NCBI GenBank assembly: GCA_032906765.1
Contig: JAJTZB010000003.1
Coordinates: 160,126 to 224,125 of the forward strand
Source: Nitrososphaerales archaeon
GTDB taxonomy: Archaea > Thermoproteota > Nitrososphaeria > Nitrososphaerales > Gagatemarchaeaceae
Direction: 5' to 3'
DNA length: 64,000 nt
Part shown: piece by piece, positions 1 to 8,363 of the stretch
How the letters are laid out: each line of letters opens with the position of its first letter
Position numbering within the stretch: the stretch's first letter is position 1
Notes under the pieces: model-generated
What the model was told of the DNA's origin: nothing
Databases searched by the model: none
The model's input: only the letters and a program-made list of their open reading frames with translations
Position numbers and translations under genes: made by a program

Positions 1-737
1 TTCGACACCGCCATTATGTCGGGTACAACATTCCAGTGCTGTGATGCCCACATCTTCCCTGTCCTCCCCAGCCCGGTTTGTATCTCATCTAGGATTAGGA
101 GCGCGCCCTCCCTATCGCAGATCTCCCTCACTTGTCTGAGGTAGTCAGCCGGAGGCACGATGATGCCTGTCTCGCCCTGAATCGGTTCCGCTATCACCGC
201 CGCGGTCTCCTTGTTCACGAGCGAAGCGAGTGAAGAGGCGTCGCCGTATTCAGCGAAATCGAAGTTGTCGAGGAGGGGCGCGAATGGTTCCCTGTACTTC
301 TTGTTCCAAGTGGCAGAGAGGGCGCCGAATGTCTTTCCGTGGAAGCCCCCTTTCATTGAGACGAAGCGTTTCCTACTCGTGTGCCGCCTCGCCAGTTTGA
401 TCGCTGCTTCCACGGTCTCAGTCCCGCTGTTTGTGAGCAGCGCCCTGTCCAAGCCGCGTGGCGCGGCTCCCGCGAGCCTCTCGAGAAACTCCGACCTGGC
501 GTCGTTGTAGACCGAGCCGTGGCAGGTTATCAGCCTCTCGGCCTGCTTCTTCACCGCCTCCACAACCGCTGGGTTGGAGTGCCCGACTATCGCGACCCCG
601 TAACCAGCCATGAAATCCACGTACTCCTTTCCTTCTGCGTCCCAGACCGACGCTCCCTTCCCCCGAACAATCGTGAGAGGGAACTTCTGGAATGCGGACG
701 AGCCGAAGGTCTCCTCAAGTTCCTGGTATCTGTCCAT
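1..737 (-). CDS. lysJ: LysJ/ArgD-type aminotransferase, 3' end cut by window edge
   Basis: PLP-dependent class III aminotransferase that would convert LysW-gamma-aminoadipate (or LysW-glutamate) semialdehyde to LysW-lysine (or LysW-ornithine). The 245 visible N-terminal residues start MDRYQELEE and contain GVAIVGHSNP, a TNSGTEAxE-type PLP-phosphate motif (here TNSGTETVE), GGFHGKT and DEIQTGLGRTGKMW, all typical of the ArgD/LysJ family; the PLP lysine lies beyond the window. The ATG at 737 follows the lysZ stop by two bases, a spacing also seen at the argH/lysW and rfcS/hisS junctions, so it is cotranscribed with the LysW genes. Position in this cluster, rather than a residue signature, supports LysJ. 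Confidence 0.9.
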   Translation of the reverse strand, partial: MDRYQELEETFGSSAFQKFPLTIVRGKGASVWDAEGKEYVDFMAGYGVAIVGHSNPAVVEAVKKQAERLITCHGSVYNDARSEFLERLAGAAPRGLDRALLTNSGTETVEAAIKLARRHTSRKRFVSMKGGFHGKTFGALSATWNKKYREPFAPLLDNFDFAEYGDASSLASLVNKETAAVIAEPIQGETGIIVPPADYLRQVREICDREGALLILDEIQTGLGRTGKMWASQHWNVVPDIMAVS

Positions 738-739
738 TT

Positions 740-1543
740 CTATGCTATCACCGTGCAAGTTCTGTGGGCCAGCGCGTTCGAGAGCGGTTCTTCCCTGGTT
801 CCAGAGCAAATCAACGCTTCTTTGACGCCGGATTGCACTGAGTCGATGGCCGCCATCACCTTCTTCTGTATGCCGTAGCCTATCTGCGGCAGTCTCTCCA
901 CCGCCTCAGCGACTGTCATCCTTTCCACCAGCCTTCCGTCGAGAAGGACTCCGTCAACGTTCGTGAGGAAGACTACGGCATCAGCCGAAATTCCAGACGC
1001 GAGGGAGGAGGCCGCCCTGTCTCCGTCGATGTTGAGGGGTTCCGATTCCTCCCCCATCGCGACCGGAGACACGACTGGTATGTACCCGCCTGAGATCAGC
1101 ATGTTGATCAGTGAGGAGTTGACAGACTCGACCTTCCCGGTGTATCCACCCTCGATTAGCACCTTTCTGCCCCTCTCGTCGACAACGACAAGCTTCTTTT
1201 TTCTTCTGCCCTGGAACAGCGAGCCGTCCAGGCCGGAGAGGGAGACCGCCTCCAGTCCTCGCGACTTGAGGGAGAGAACTATTCGCTTTGACAGCATACC
1301 ACTCATCACCATGGTGTAGATCTCTGCAGTCTCCCTGTCAGTGTACCTGCTCCTGACCCCCTCTGGAGAAACGACAAACCTCTGCTCTTTGCCCAGCCTA
1401 GTGGCAATCTCCGTTACTGTATCCGCACCTCCATGGACCAGGGCGATCTGGCAGGTCTTTGCGAGCCTGGCCACATCATCCAACAGGTTGTCCGGGACGC
1501 CTCCCCTCATGAGGCTCCCGCCTATCTTGACGACGAGCTTCAT
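740..1543 (-). CDS. lysZ: [LysW]-aminoadipate/glutamate kinase
   Basis: Amino-acid kinase family enzyme (267 aa) that phosphorylates the side-chain carboxylate of the aminoadipate or glutamate attached to LysW. The N-terminus MKLVVKIGGSL is the family's phosphate-binding glycine loop, followed by ALVHGGADTV and, near the C-terminus, FLTNVDGVLLDG. The open frame extends upstream to 1618, but the ATG at 1543 is preferred: it gives the family N-terminus, lies six bases past the lysY stop, and is preceded by GGAGC. Fourth gene downstream of lysW in a tightly packed operon. Substrate could be either amino acid; the cluster suggests both. Confidence 0.93.
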   Translation of the reverse strand: MKLVVKIGGSLMRGGVPDNLLDDVARLAKTCQIALVHGGADTVTEIATRLGKEQRFVVSPEGVRSRYTDRETAEIYTMVMSGMLSKRIVLSLKSRGLEAVSLSGLDGSLFQGRRKKKLVVVDERGRKVLIEGGYTGKVESVNSSLINMLISGGYIPVVSPVAMGEESEPLNIDGDRAASSLASGISADAVVFLTNVDGVLLDGRLVERMTVAEAVERLPQIGYGIQKKVMAAIDSVQSGVKEALICSGTREEPLSNALAHRTCTVIA

Positions 1544-1548
1544 GCTCC

Positions 1549-2610
1549 CTACACCGGGTGGAGGGGCGCCTGTGTCAACCCTCTCTCTTCGTCGAACCCA
1601 AGCATGAGGTTCATGCACTGGATGGCGTTCCCTGCCGCTCCCTTCACGAGGTTGTCTGTGGCCCCTAGGGCCACGATTCTGTCTGTCCTCTCCTCTATCT
1701 CGAAGCCGACGTCGCAGAAGTTCGAGCCTATCACCAGCTTTGGGTCCGGGAGTCTGAAGGGCCCCTTCTTCTCCCTGACCAGTCTGACGAAGCGGCAGTC
1801 AGAGTACGCCGCCCTGAACGCCTTCCACACTTCAAGAGGCTGCACCTTGACGCCGGTGAACATGTGGCAGCTGCTGAGTATCCCCCTTACCATGTTCACT
1901 GCGTGCGCAGACATCGAGACCTTCACCTCCTCGCCAGCCACTGAGGAGAGGACCTGCTCTATCTCGGCCGAGTGCCGATGGCCCGCAGGGGCGTAGGGCC
2001 TGACGACGTTGTACCGCTCGGAGAAGTGTGTGGAGACCGAGGGCTTGCCTCCCGCACCGGACGAGCCGACCTTGGCGTCGACCACTATCCTACTCTTGTC
2101 GATTGCGAGAGACTTCTCCTTCAGGAGCGGAGCCATGGCTAGTATCGACGTGATGGCCATGCAGCCAGGCGAGGCGACGAGCCTTGCTCCCTTGACTTGC
2201 TCCCTGTTCAGCTCAGGTATGCCGTAGACGAACTCCTCGAGGAGCTCTGGCGAGGGGTGTTCGTAGCCGTACCAGCGCCTGTACTGCGCCGGGTCCTTCA
2301 GGCGGAAGTCGGCGCTCAGGTCGACTACCTTCATCCCTGTGGCAGCGAGCTGCGGTACGAACTTTATCGACTCGCCGTGCGGCAGCGCAGTGAATGCCAC
2401 TTCCGCCTTTTCTGTTATTTTGGCCTGGTCGTACTTCGTGAACTTGAGGTCGGTGATCCCCCTCAGGTTCGGATGGACCTTGAAGAGGTACTCGTCGTCG
2501 TGGCTCCTCGACGTCGCGACGGTCAGCTCCACGTCAGGATGCTGGAGGAGCAGCCTCACGAGTTCGCCACCTATGTAGCCCGACGCCGCGACTACGGCCG
2601 CCCTGACCAT
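1549..2610 (-). CDS. lysY: LysW-aminoadipyl/glutamyl-phosphate reductase
   Basis: NAD(P)H-dependent reductase (353 aa) of the ArgC/LysY family, making the semialdehyde from the acyl phosphate delivered by LysZ. The Rossmann start AAVVAASGYIGGELVRLL and the catalytic cysteine in SPGCMAIT (near residue 150) are intact, and PHGES and GKPSVSTHFSERYN match the family. Length is usual. The ATG at 2610 directly abuts the lysX stop, so lysX-lysY-lysZ-lysJ are translated as one compact operon. Confidence 0.94.
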   Translation of the reverse strand: MVRAAVVAASGYIGGELVRLLLQHPDVELTVATSRSHDDEYLFKVHPNLRGITDLKFTKYDQAKITEKAEVAFTALPHGESIKFVPQLAATGMKVVDLSADFRLKDPAQYRRWYGYEHPSPELLEEFVYGIPELNREQVKGARLVASPGCMAITSILAMAPLLKEKSLAIDKSRIVVDAKVGSSGAGGKPSVSTHFSERYNVVRPYAPAGHRHSAEIEQVLSSVAGEEVKVSMSAHAVNMVRGILSSCHMFTGVKVQPLEVWKAFRAAYSDCRFVRLVREKKGPFRLPDPKLVIGSNFCDVGFEIEERTDRIVALGATDNLVKGAAGNAIQCMNLMLGFDEERGLTQAPLHPV

Positions 2611-3462
2611 CTAGCTCTTCACCGTACTCGCCACGTACTCGACTATCTTCTTCGGTATGCTCCACTCCACGGCAGACTGCGCCCCCTTGAACTCCACCGT
2701 GTTGTTGACCTCGTGGACGACGTAGCCAGACTGGGATTCCATAGCGTCCACGCCCAGGACTCCGCCTCCGACGACAGAAGCTGCCTTGTGGATTAGCTCC
2801 TCGAGCTCATGATCTGGCGAGAAGGCCCTGGAGGTGCCTCCCCTCGCGACGTTTGTCCTCCAGTCGCCCTCGGCGGCGTACCTGTACACGCAGGCCACAA
2901 TCTCCGCGCCGGCCACGACTGCCCTGATGTCCCTGGGCGGCCTTCGGATGTACTCTTGGACGTAGTACATGTGCTCGATTGGGTTCGGCAGCTCCTCCCT
3001 CAGCTCGACTATCGACTGGAGGGTGGAGTTGTCCCTCACGACGCTGACCATCCTCCCCCAGCTGCCGGTGAACGGCTTCAATACCAGCGGGAAACCGAGC
3101 TCCTCCGCCGCCTTCTGCACCATCTCTGAAGAGAGCGCAACGATCGTCCTCGGAGTCGGAACTCCAGCCTTCGCGAGGGCCATTGTCGTCGCCAGCTTGT
3201 TGCCGCACAGCTCTGCTACTGCGTACTTGTTGATCACGCTGACTCCGGCCCATTCGAGCATTCTGGAGAGGAACAGGGCCCTGTAGTGGCTGATGCACCT
3301 CTGGACGACGACGTCGCCGAGGTCTTGCGCGCCGCTCCTGGAGATGTCGAAGAGTAGTCCCTTGGCGTCGACCAAGGAAGCCTCGATTCCCACAGCGTCC
3401 GCTGCCTCCTTGAGCGCCTTCTCCTCCCACCTGAGACGGTCGAAGGCTATGCTAGCCCGCAA
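2611..3462 (-). CDS. lysX: LysW-aminoadipate (or glutamate) ligase, ATP-grasp
   Basis: ATP-grasp ligase (283 aa) that joins the amino group of aminoadipate or glutamate to the C-terminal glutamate of LysW. It shows NKYAVAELCGNKLAT, the ATP-grasp segment PLVLKPFTGSWGR, and the metal/ATP site EVNNTVEFK near the C-terminus, all characteristic of LysX/ArgX/RimK-like enzymes. The first usable start is TTG at 3462, immediately after the lysW stop codon. Only one such ligase is visible, although argG and argH lie in the same operon; whether it accepts both substrates cannot be read from the sequence. Confidence 0.92.
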   Translation of the reverse strand: MRASIAFDRLRWEEKALKEAADAVGIEASLVDAKGLLFDISRSGAQDLGDVVVQRCISHYRALFLSRMLEWAGVSVINKYAVAELCGNKLATTMALAKAGVPTPRTIVALSSEMVQKAAEELGFPLVLKPFTGSWGRMVSVVRDNSTLQSIVELREELPNPIEHMYYVQEYIRRPPRDIRAVVAGAEIVACVYRYAAEGDWRTNVARGGTSRAFSPDHELEELIHKAASVVGGGVLGVDAMESQSGYVVHEVNNTVEFKGAQSAVEWSIPKKIVEYVASTVKS

Positions 3463-3636
3463 TTACTCTCCCCAGTCCTCCTCTACCTGTTCCGCTGGCT
3501 TCAGCATCGCCGTTCCACCCTTGATTTCTGCGACTTCGTACTCTGAGCCGCAGTCCTTGCACGAGACAATCTCGCCGGTGATGGCGTCGTTGGGTACGGA
3601 GATTCCAGCGTCGCATTCTGCGCACTTCATGTCCAT
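3463..3636 (-). CDS. lysW: Amino-group carrier protein LysW
   Basis: A 57-residue acidic carrier protein that holds the growing amino acid on its C-terminal glutamate during lysine/arginine synthesis. It has the N-terminal zinc knuckle CAEC, a second pair CKDCGSEYEV, and ends with the diagnostic EDWGE. Start is ATG at 3636 (a second in-frame ATG lies at 3630), two bases after the argH stop. Because the C-terminal Glu is the attachment point, the intact EDWGE terminus is the strongest functional evidence for the whole cluster. Confidence 0.95.
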   Translation of the reverse strand: MDMKCAECDAGISVPNDAITGEIVSCKDCGSEYEVAEIKGGTAMLKPAEQVEEDWGE

Positions 3637-3638
3637 CT

Positions 3639-5117
3639 CTACTTTTTCACCTCCTTGGTTATCAGGTCGACCTCCCTCAAGAGCTTCTTCTCAGATGCGG
3701 CCAGGGAAGCCTTGAGACGCGAGAGGGAAGCCCTCGTTGCGTCGAGCGAGGCCGAGCGCCTCTTCAGCTCTTCAGGGATGAACCTCGGGTTGCTCCCCCC
3801 TTCTGTCGTGACGCTCTCTAGGTAGGCGGATGGGTCGAGGACTTCCTCGACCTCGCGCTTGTCCATCGAGATCTTCCTTGCAATCTTCGATGAGACTGAT
3901 GGCATTCGCTTCGATACGGCCTCGGCGAATGGAACTCCTTCTTCCAGTGAGGCCTTGACGAGCTCGCCTACGATTGCGTGCGCCTGTCTGAACGAGATGC
4001 CGTCTTTCTCCACGAGATGGTTAGCCAGCGCCGTGGCAGTGGAGTAGTCGTTGCTGATGGACCTGCGTATTGCGTCGAGGTTGAACTTCATGGTCGACAG
4101 AGACCGGCCGAGCATGGTCACGGACGAGGTCGAGTCGGCCAGAGCACGCCAGAGATGAGGGGTCGTCTCCTGCAGGTCGAGGTTGTAGGAGTAGGGGAGG
4201 GCCTTCACAATCGCTGTGGCAGCCATCAAGCTCCCCATGACGGAACCGGACTTCGCCCTCGCAATCTCCGCCACGACGGGGTTCTTCTTCTGTGGCATGA
4301 TGCTGCTCGAGGCCGTGTACTCGTCAGTGAGTTCAACGAACCCAAACTCCTTCGAGCTCCAGAGAATCTGCTCCTCTGCGAGCCTGCTGAGGTCGACCAT
4401 CACCATGGTCGCGCACCAGATGCACTCCAGAACAAGGTCGCGTGAAGAGACCGCGTCCATCGCGTTTGACGTCACGCTTTGGAATCCGAGCAGGTCTGCG
4501 ACCAGCTTCCTGTCTACCTTCACGCTTGTTCCCCCCAGGGCTGCGGACCCCATGGGCGACACGTTGATCCTGTCGTAGAGCTGGAGGAGCCTCTGGACGT
4601 CGCGCTGGAACGAGTCGAAGTATGCGAAGAAGTGGTGCGCGACGGTGACAGGCTGGGCCCTCTGGAGGTGAGTGTAGCCCGGGATTATCGTCCCACCGTA
4701 CTTGCGCGCGACGCTCAGGATGACGTCCTGCAGGCCTGAGACCGCCTCGAGGAGAGAGACCAGCTGGCCGCGGGCTTCCATCCTTATCGCCGTGGCCACC
4801 TGGTCGTTCCTGCTCTTCCCCAGGTTGATGTATCCGGCCACGTCCACTCCGAGCGAGTCCACCGCCTCCTGTTCGAGCTGCTGGTGGAAGTCCTCGGCGA
4901 CTGCGCCGGGTTTGACCACTGCAGGGGCGCTTGACAGGAACCTGAGGCACCTTGCACCTACGGCCCTCGGCACCTGCCCTGCGCGGACGAGCGAGACCAT
5001 GTGCGCCATGTTCGTCCTGATCACGCGACCGGCGATTTGCCCGTCGAACGCCATCGAGGAGACGAAGGCGGTCGTCTCGTCACTTTGTTTCCTTAGCCTT
5101 CGCCCTCGGACGTCCAC
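3639..5117 (-). CDS. argH: Argininosuccinate lyase
   Basis: Last enzyme of arginine synthesis, splitting argininosuccinate into arginine and fumarate; member of the fumarase/aspartase superfamily. The signature loop SSIMPQKKNP is intact, with GYTHLQRAQPVTVAHH and PMGSAALGGTS upstream, and the 492-residue length is normal. The GTG start at 5117 gives the expected N-terminus (RGRRLRKQSDETTAFVSS) and overlaps the end of argG by 38 nt, implying translational coupling. Its location between argG and lysW argues that this LysW cluster feeds arginine as well as lysine synthesis. Confidence 0.96.
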   Translation of the reverse strand: MDVRGRRLRKQSDETTAFVSSMAFDGQIAGRVIRTNMAHMVSLVRAGQVPRAVGARCLRFLSSAPAVVKPGAVAEDFHQQLEQEAVDSLGVDVAGYINLGKSRNDQVATAIRMEARGQLVSLLEAVSGLQDVILSVARKYGGTIIPGYTHLQRAQPVTVAHHFFAYFDSFQRDVQRLLQLYDRINVSPMGSAALGGTSVKVDRKLVADLLGFQSVTSNAMDAVSSRDLVLECIWCATMVMVDLSRLAEEQILWSSKEFGFVELTDEYTASSSIMPQKKNPVVAEIARAKSGSVMGSLMAATAIVKALPYSYNLDLQETTPHLWRALADSTSSVTMLGRSLSTMKFNLDAIRRSISNDYSTATALANHLVEKDGISFRQAHAIVGELVKASLEEGVPFAEAVSKRMPSVSSKIARKISMDKREVEEVLDPSAYLESVTTEGGSNPRFIPEELKRRSASLDATRASLSRLKASLAASEKKLLREVDLITKEVKK

Positions 5118-6324
5118 TCTTCCCCTTTTCCTCCTTGAATGAGGCCAGGCTCGCAGCTACTCTGGACTGCAGCCCCCAAAGCTCGATGAACCCGACTGCG
5201 TTCCTCTGGTCGAAGGTCGAGTTCTTGTTGTACGTCGAGAGGTCCAGCTTGTAGATGGAGTACTCTGAGGACCTGCCCACGACCCTCATGCCTCCCTTGT
5301 ACAGTTTCAGCCTGACCTTTCCGGTGACCCTGTGCTGGGTGGCCCGGATGAACCTGTCCAGGGCAACCCGAAGAGGCTCGAGCCAGAGCCCGGAATAGAC
5401 CAGCCAGGCCCACTCCCGCTCCACCTGGGCCTTGAAGGCAAGCTCGTGTCTGGTCAGGACGAGCTTCTCGAGGTCCCTGTGGGCCTCGATTAGCGTGACC
5501 GCAGCTGGGCACTCGTAGACCTCTCTGGACTTTATTCCCACCAGCCTGTCCTCCACGTGGTCGATGATTCCGACACCGTGCTGGCCTGCGAACCTGTTGA
5601 CGTAGTCTATGAGGTTGAGAGGTTCCATAGACCTTCCGTTGACCTTCACTGGAAGGCCCTCGTGGAACTCCAGCTCCAGGTAGCCGGGGGTATCCGGTGC
5701 GTCTTCGGGAGGGGTAGTCCATTCGAAAGCGTCTGCGGGCGGCTCCAGGTCCGGCCGCTCGAGCGGACCGCTCTCCACCGAGCGGCCCCAGATGTTCTGG
5801 TCAACGCTGTAGATTGACTTCGAAGGGTTGATCGGGATTCCGCGCTTCTGCGCGTAGACGATTTCCTCGTCTCTTGTCATGTTCCACTCCCTCACGGGCG
5901 CTATGACCTTGATCGAGGGATTCATCGCCCGGACGGTCACGTCGATGCGGACTTGGTCGTTTCCCTTGCCGGTGCAGCCGTGCGCCACTGCGAACGCGTC
6001 TTCCTTCTCCGCCACCTCCACGAGCTTCTTTGCTATCAGGGGCCTACCGAGGGCTGTGCTGAGGGGGTACTTCCCCTCGTACATGGCGTTCGCCTCGATT
6101 GCCGGGAAGACGTAGTCAGATACGAACTCCTGCCTCGCGTCGACGGTGTAGTGCTTCTTCGCCCCGATCGCGTAGGCGCGCTTTGCAATCTCATCGAGGT
6201 TGTCCTGCTGCCCCAGGTCCAGCGTCAGCGTGACGACATCGACGTCATACTTCTCCTGCAACCACTTTATGCAGACTGAGGTGTCTAGACCTCCAGAATA
6301 CGCAAGAACTACGGCCCTGCCCAA
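5080..6324 (-). CDS. argG: Argininosuccinate synthase
   Basis: ATP-dependent condensation of citrulline with aspartate (414 aa). The PP-loop motif AYSGGLDTSV is at the very N-terminus, followed by HGCTGKGNDQVR and GRSVESGPLE, all family hallmarks. The frame is open to 6450, but TTG at 6324 is preferred: it lies about 31 nt downstream of the minus-strand TATA element at 6351-6360 (a nearly leaderless transcript) and places the PP loop close to the N-terminus as in homologues. First gene of the argG-argH-lysW-lysX-lysY-lysZ-lysJ operon. Confidence 0.95.
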   Translation of the reverse strand: MGRAVVLAYSGGLDTSVCIKWLQEKYDVDVVTLTLDLGQQDNLDEIAKRAYAIGAKKHYTVDARQEFVSDYVFPAIEANAMYEGKYPLSTALGRPLIAKKLVEVAEKEDAFAVAHGCTGKGNDQVRIDVTVRAMNPSIKVIAPVREWNMTRDEEIVYAQKRGIPINPSKSIYSVDQNIWGRSVESGPLERPDLEPPADAFEWTTPPEDAPDTPGYLELEFHEGLPVKVNGRSMEPLNLIDYVNRFAGQHGVGIIDHVEDRLVGIKSREVYECPAAVTLIEAHRDLEKLVLTRHELAFKAQVEREWAWLVYSGLWLEPLRVALDRFIRATQHRVTGKVRLKLYKGGMRVVGRSSEYSIYKLDLSTYNKNSTFDQRNAVGFIELWGLQSRVAASLASFKEEKGKSGRPRAKAKETK

Positions 6325-6350
6325 TCTTGACCCGAGCGTGGAGCAAAGGC

Positions 6351-6360
6351 TTTTATAGAT
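6351..6360. promoter_or_regulatory. TATA element between argG and the divergent ACT gene
   Basis: The plus-strand sequence TTTTATAGAT reads ATCTATAAAA on the minus strand. It is centred about 31 nt upstream of the argG TTG (minus) and about 28 nt upstream of the in-frame TTG at 6383 (plus). It is the only TATA-like sequence in the gap, so both genes may compete for or share it. Confidence 0.6.
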
Positions 6361-6382
6361 TTTGGCCACGTCTGACCTAAGA

Positions 6383-7078
6383 TTGGCTCGACGTGACCCG
6401 AAACTGGTCAAAGCCAGCTCGATATCAGGGGCTGTCAGGGACGAGGTCAACTTCGACCTTTCAGTGCAGGACGCATTGGTGAGGGACTACGTCAATCTGA
6501 GCGCACTAGCGAGGATGCTCGTCCCCAAGGTGGCGGCGAGGACAGGGACGCGTGTCAACGAGGAGAGCGTGATCACTGCCCTCAAACGCCTGAGGGGCTC
6601 CTACTCGCCTGCGTCCCACGAGATAGGGAACGTTGTCGCCGGCAGCGTCGTCAATGTGAGGACGCACGTCTCCAAGATGTCCGTCGAGAAGACGAAGAGG
6701 ACGCTGCGGGTGGTCGGGTCGATGTTGTCGAGCCACCAAGAGGACTTCATCCAAGTCTCGGAGAGCCTTTCCTCGATCACCCTGATATTCGACCAGCGGC
6801 TCCACAGGAAGGTGAAGAGGGAGCTGTCGGGTGGAGAGGTGCTCGAGGAGGGGGACGACTACGCAGCGATAATCGTCCAGAGCCCCGACGAGATAATATC
6901 CACGCCCGGCTGTCTTATTGCATTCTACAACCAGCTCTCGAGGAGGCACGTCAACATTGAGGACACAGTCAGCTGCCACACGGACACGATCATGGTGGTC
7001 AAGATGCGCGAGGTCGGTCGGGCCTTCGAGGCCCTGACAGAGCTGATCAACGAGGAGAAGAAGAGGGCCGAGTCGTAG
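6383..7078 (+). CDS. ACT-domain protein, probable amino-acid-responsive regulator
   Basis: About 231 residues from TTG 6383; an earlier in-frame TTG at 6362 would add seven. The N-terminal half resembles a small helical DNA-binding region (NLSALARMLVPKVAARTG, NEESVITALKRLRG) and the C-terminal half shows two ACT-like stretches (SESLSSITLIFDQRL; CLIAFYNQLSRRHVNIEDTV). Thaumarchaeal genomes often carry such a gene. Divergence from argG across a single TATA element suggests that it controls or responds to the arginine/lysine operon. No specific ligand can be read from the sequence; the regulatory role is inference. Confidence 0.7.
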   Translation: MARRDPKLVKASSISGAVRDEVNFDLSVQDALVRDYVNLSALARMLVPKVAARTGTRVNEESVITALKRLRGSYSPASHEIGNVVAGSVVNVRTHVSKMSVEKTKRTLRVVGSMLSSHQEDFIQVSESLSSITLIFDQRLHRKVKRELSGGEVLEEGDDYAAIIVQSPDEIISTPGCLIAFYNQLSRRHVNIEDTVSCHTDTIMVVKMREVGRAFEALTELINEEKKRAES

Positions 7079-7081
7079 CGC

Positions 7082-8302
7082 TCAATGCAGCGCCTTGATG
7101 TGGGCCAGAGCCTCATCGAAAGGAATCTGCCGCTCGCTTCTGTCGCGCATGTCGCGGAGTGTTACCACGCCTGAGGCGACCTCCTTCTTGCCGACAATCA
7201 GCGCCCACCTCGCGCCCATGCCGCTGGCCTCCTCCAACTGCTTCCCAAGGGGCTTCTCTTGCAGCGCTGCCTCGGCCCTGATTCCTTCCGACCTGAGCCC
7301 TGACAAGAACCTCAGCGCGCTCCCGTAGACGTCCCTGCTCGCGAACGCAACGTAGGTAAGCGAGTCGGCCTGTCTCCCCTCTTTGGAGAGCGATAGGACT
7401 GCCCTCTCTATGCCGCCCGCGCAGCCGGTGGCCGAGAGCTCTGGCCTTCCGAAGACCCTGGGCAGAAGGTCGTACCTCCCTCCCCCGCACAGCGACCCCA
7501 GGTCCGGGTGCGCCCCGTCCACGATTTCGAAGACGACGCCTGTGTAGTAGTCGATTCCCCTCACGATGCTGAGGTTGAACTCGAAGTTCTTGACGCCCCG
7601 CTCCGTCAGCCTGTCCTTCAACTCGCCCAGACCGTCTGCCGTGGGCAGCTTGAGCTCGCCGAGCTTTGAGAGAATCTTCTCGGGCTGGCCCCTGAGCCCG
7701 CCGAACTCGAGCAATCTCTCGATGTCAGCGCTGGAGTACCCCTTCTGCGTGTACTCCTTGAGGAGCTCACCTCGGGTCTTCTTCTGGACCTTGTCGAGGG
7801 CCCTCATCAAGTCGAACATCCGCTCACCCGCTTCCATCTTCAGCTCCCTCTCGATGAACTCTTGGACGACCCTTCTGTCTCCTATCTCGACGACGTCGCC
7901 ACCCAGCCCGAGTCTGTCGAAGATGCTCCTGCCGAGGTCTATCACTTCCGCGTCCGAGTCTATCGACGGCGTTCCGTAGATCTCTGCGTCCCACTGCGTG
8001 TGGAACCTGTACCTCGCGTGTTGCGGCTCGTCGTACCTCCAGACCCCGCCTGCGCAGGCGAGCTTGACCGGCGGTTTCAGGTCCCTCCTCGAGCAGACGT
8101 ACCTCGTCATCCCGACTGTGAGGTCGAACCTGAGCCCGACGTCCCTTCCCCCCTTGTCCTTGAATGAGTAGATCTCCTTGTCCACCTCTGCGCCGCTCTT
8201 GGCCCTCAGTACGGACAGGTGTTCAATCGAGGCCGGATCCATCAGCTTGAAGTTGAAGAGGGTGGCGGTCTCCTGGAATGTCCGCTGAACCTTCGAGTGC
8301 AA
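7082..8302 (-). CDS. hisS: Histidyl-tRNA synthetase; N-terminus apparently out of frame
   Basis: Class II aminoacyl-tRNA synthetase charging tRNA-His. Motifs visible: RFDLTVGMTRYV, the histidine motifs RGIDYYTG and CGGGRYD, and GCAGGIERAVL, then an anticodon-binding domain. The first standard start in this frame is TTG 8302 (MHSKVQ), which would omit the conserved segment LPRGIRDIEPDEYEL encoded in the same frame just upstream, to about 8345. A well-placed TTG at 8361, two bases after the rfcS stop, is out of frame with it; removing one TC unit from the CTCTCTCT tract joins the two. Either a 2-bp slippage/assembly error or an unusual start. Confidence 0.88.
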   Translation of the reverse strand: MHSKVQRTFQETATLFNFKLMDPASIEHLSVLRAKSGAEVDKEIYSFKDKGGRDVGLRFDLTVGMTRYVCSRRDLKPPVKLACAGGVWRYDEPQHARYRFHTQWDAEIYGTPSIDSDAEVIDLGRSIFDRLGLGGDVVEIGDRRVVQEFIERELKMEAGERMFDLMRALDKVQKKTRGELLKEYTQKGYSSADIERLLEFGGLRGQPEKILSKLGELKLPTADGLGELKDRLTERGVKNFEFNLSIVRGIDYYTGVVFEIVDGAHPDLGSLCGGGRYDLLPRVFGRPELSATGCAGGIERAVLSLSKEGRQADSLTYVAFASRDVYGSALRFLSGLRSEGIRAEAALQEKPLGKQLEEASGMGARWALIVGKKEVASGVVTLRDMRDRSERQIPFDEALAHIKALH

Positions 8303-8363
8303 CTCGTATTCATCTGGTTCGATGTCCCGGATGCCCCTTGGGAGAGAGAGGTCCGTGCCAACC

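Noticed and set aside
2197..2796. 199-codon plus-strand frame opposite lysY/lysX
   Set aside because: Arg/Leu/Val-rich antisense shadow of two well-identified enzymes, common in high-G+C coding DNA.
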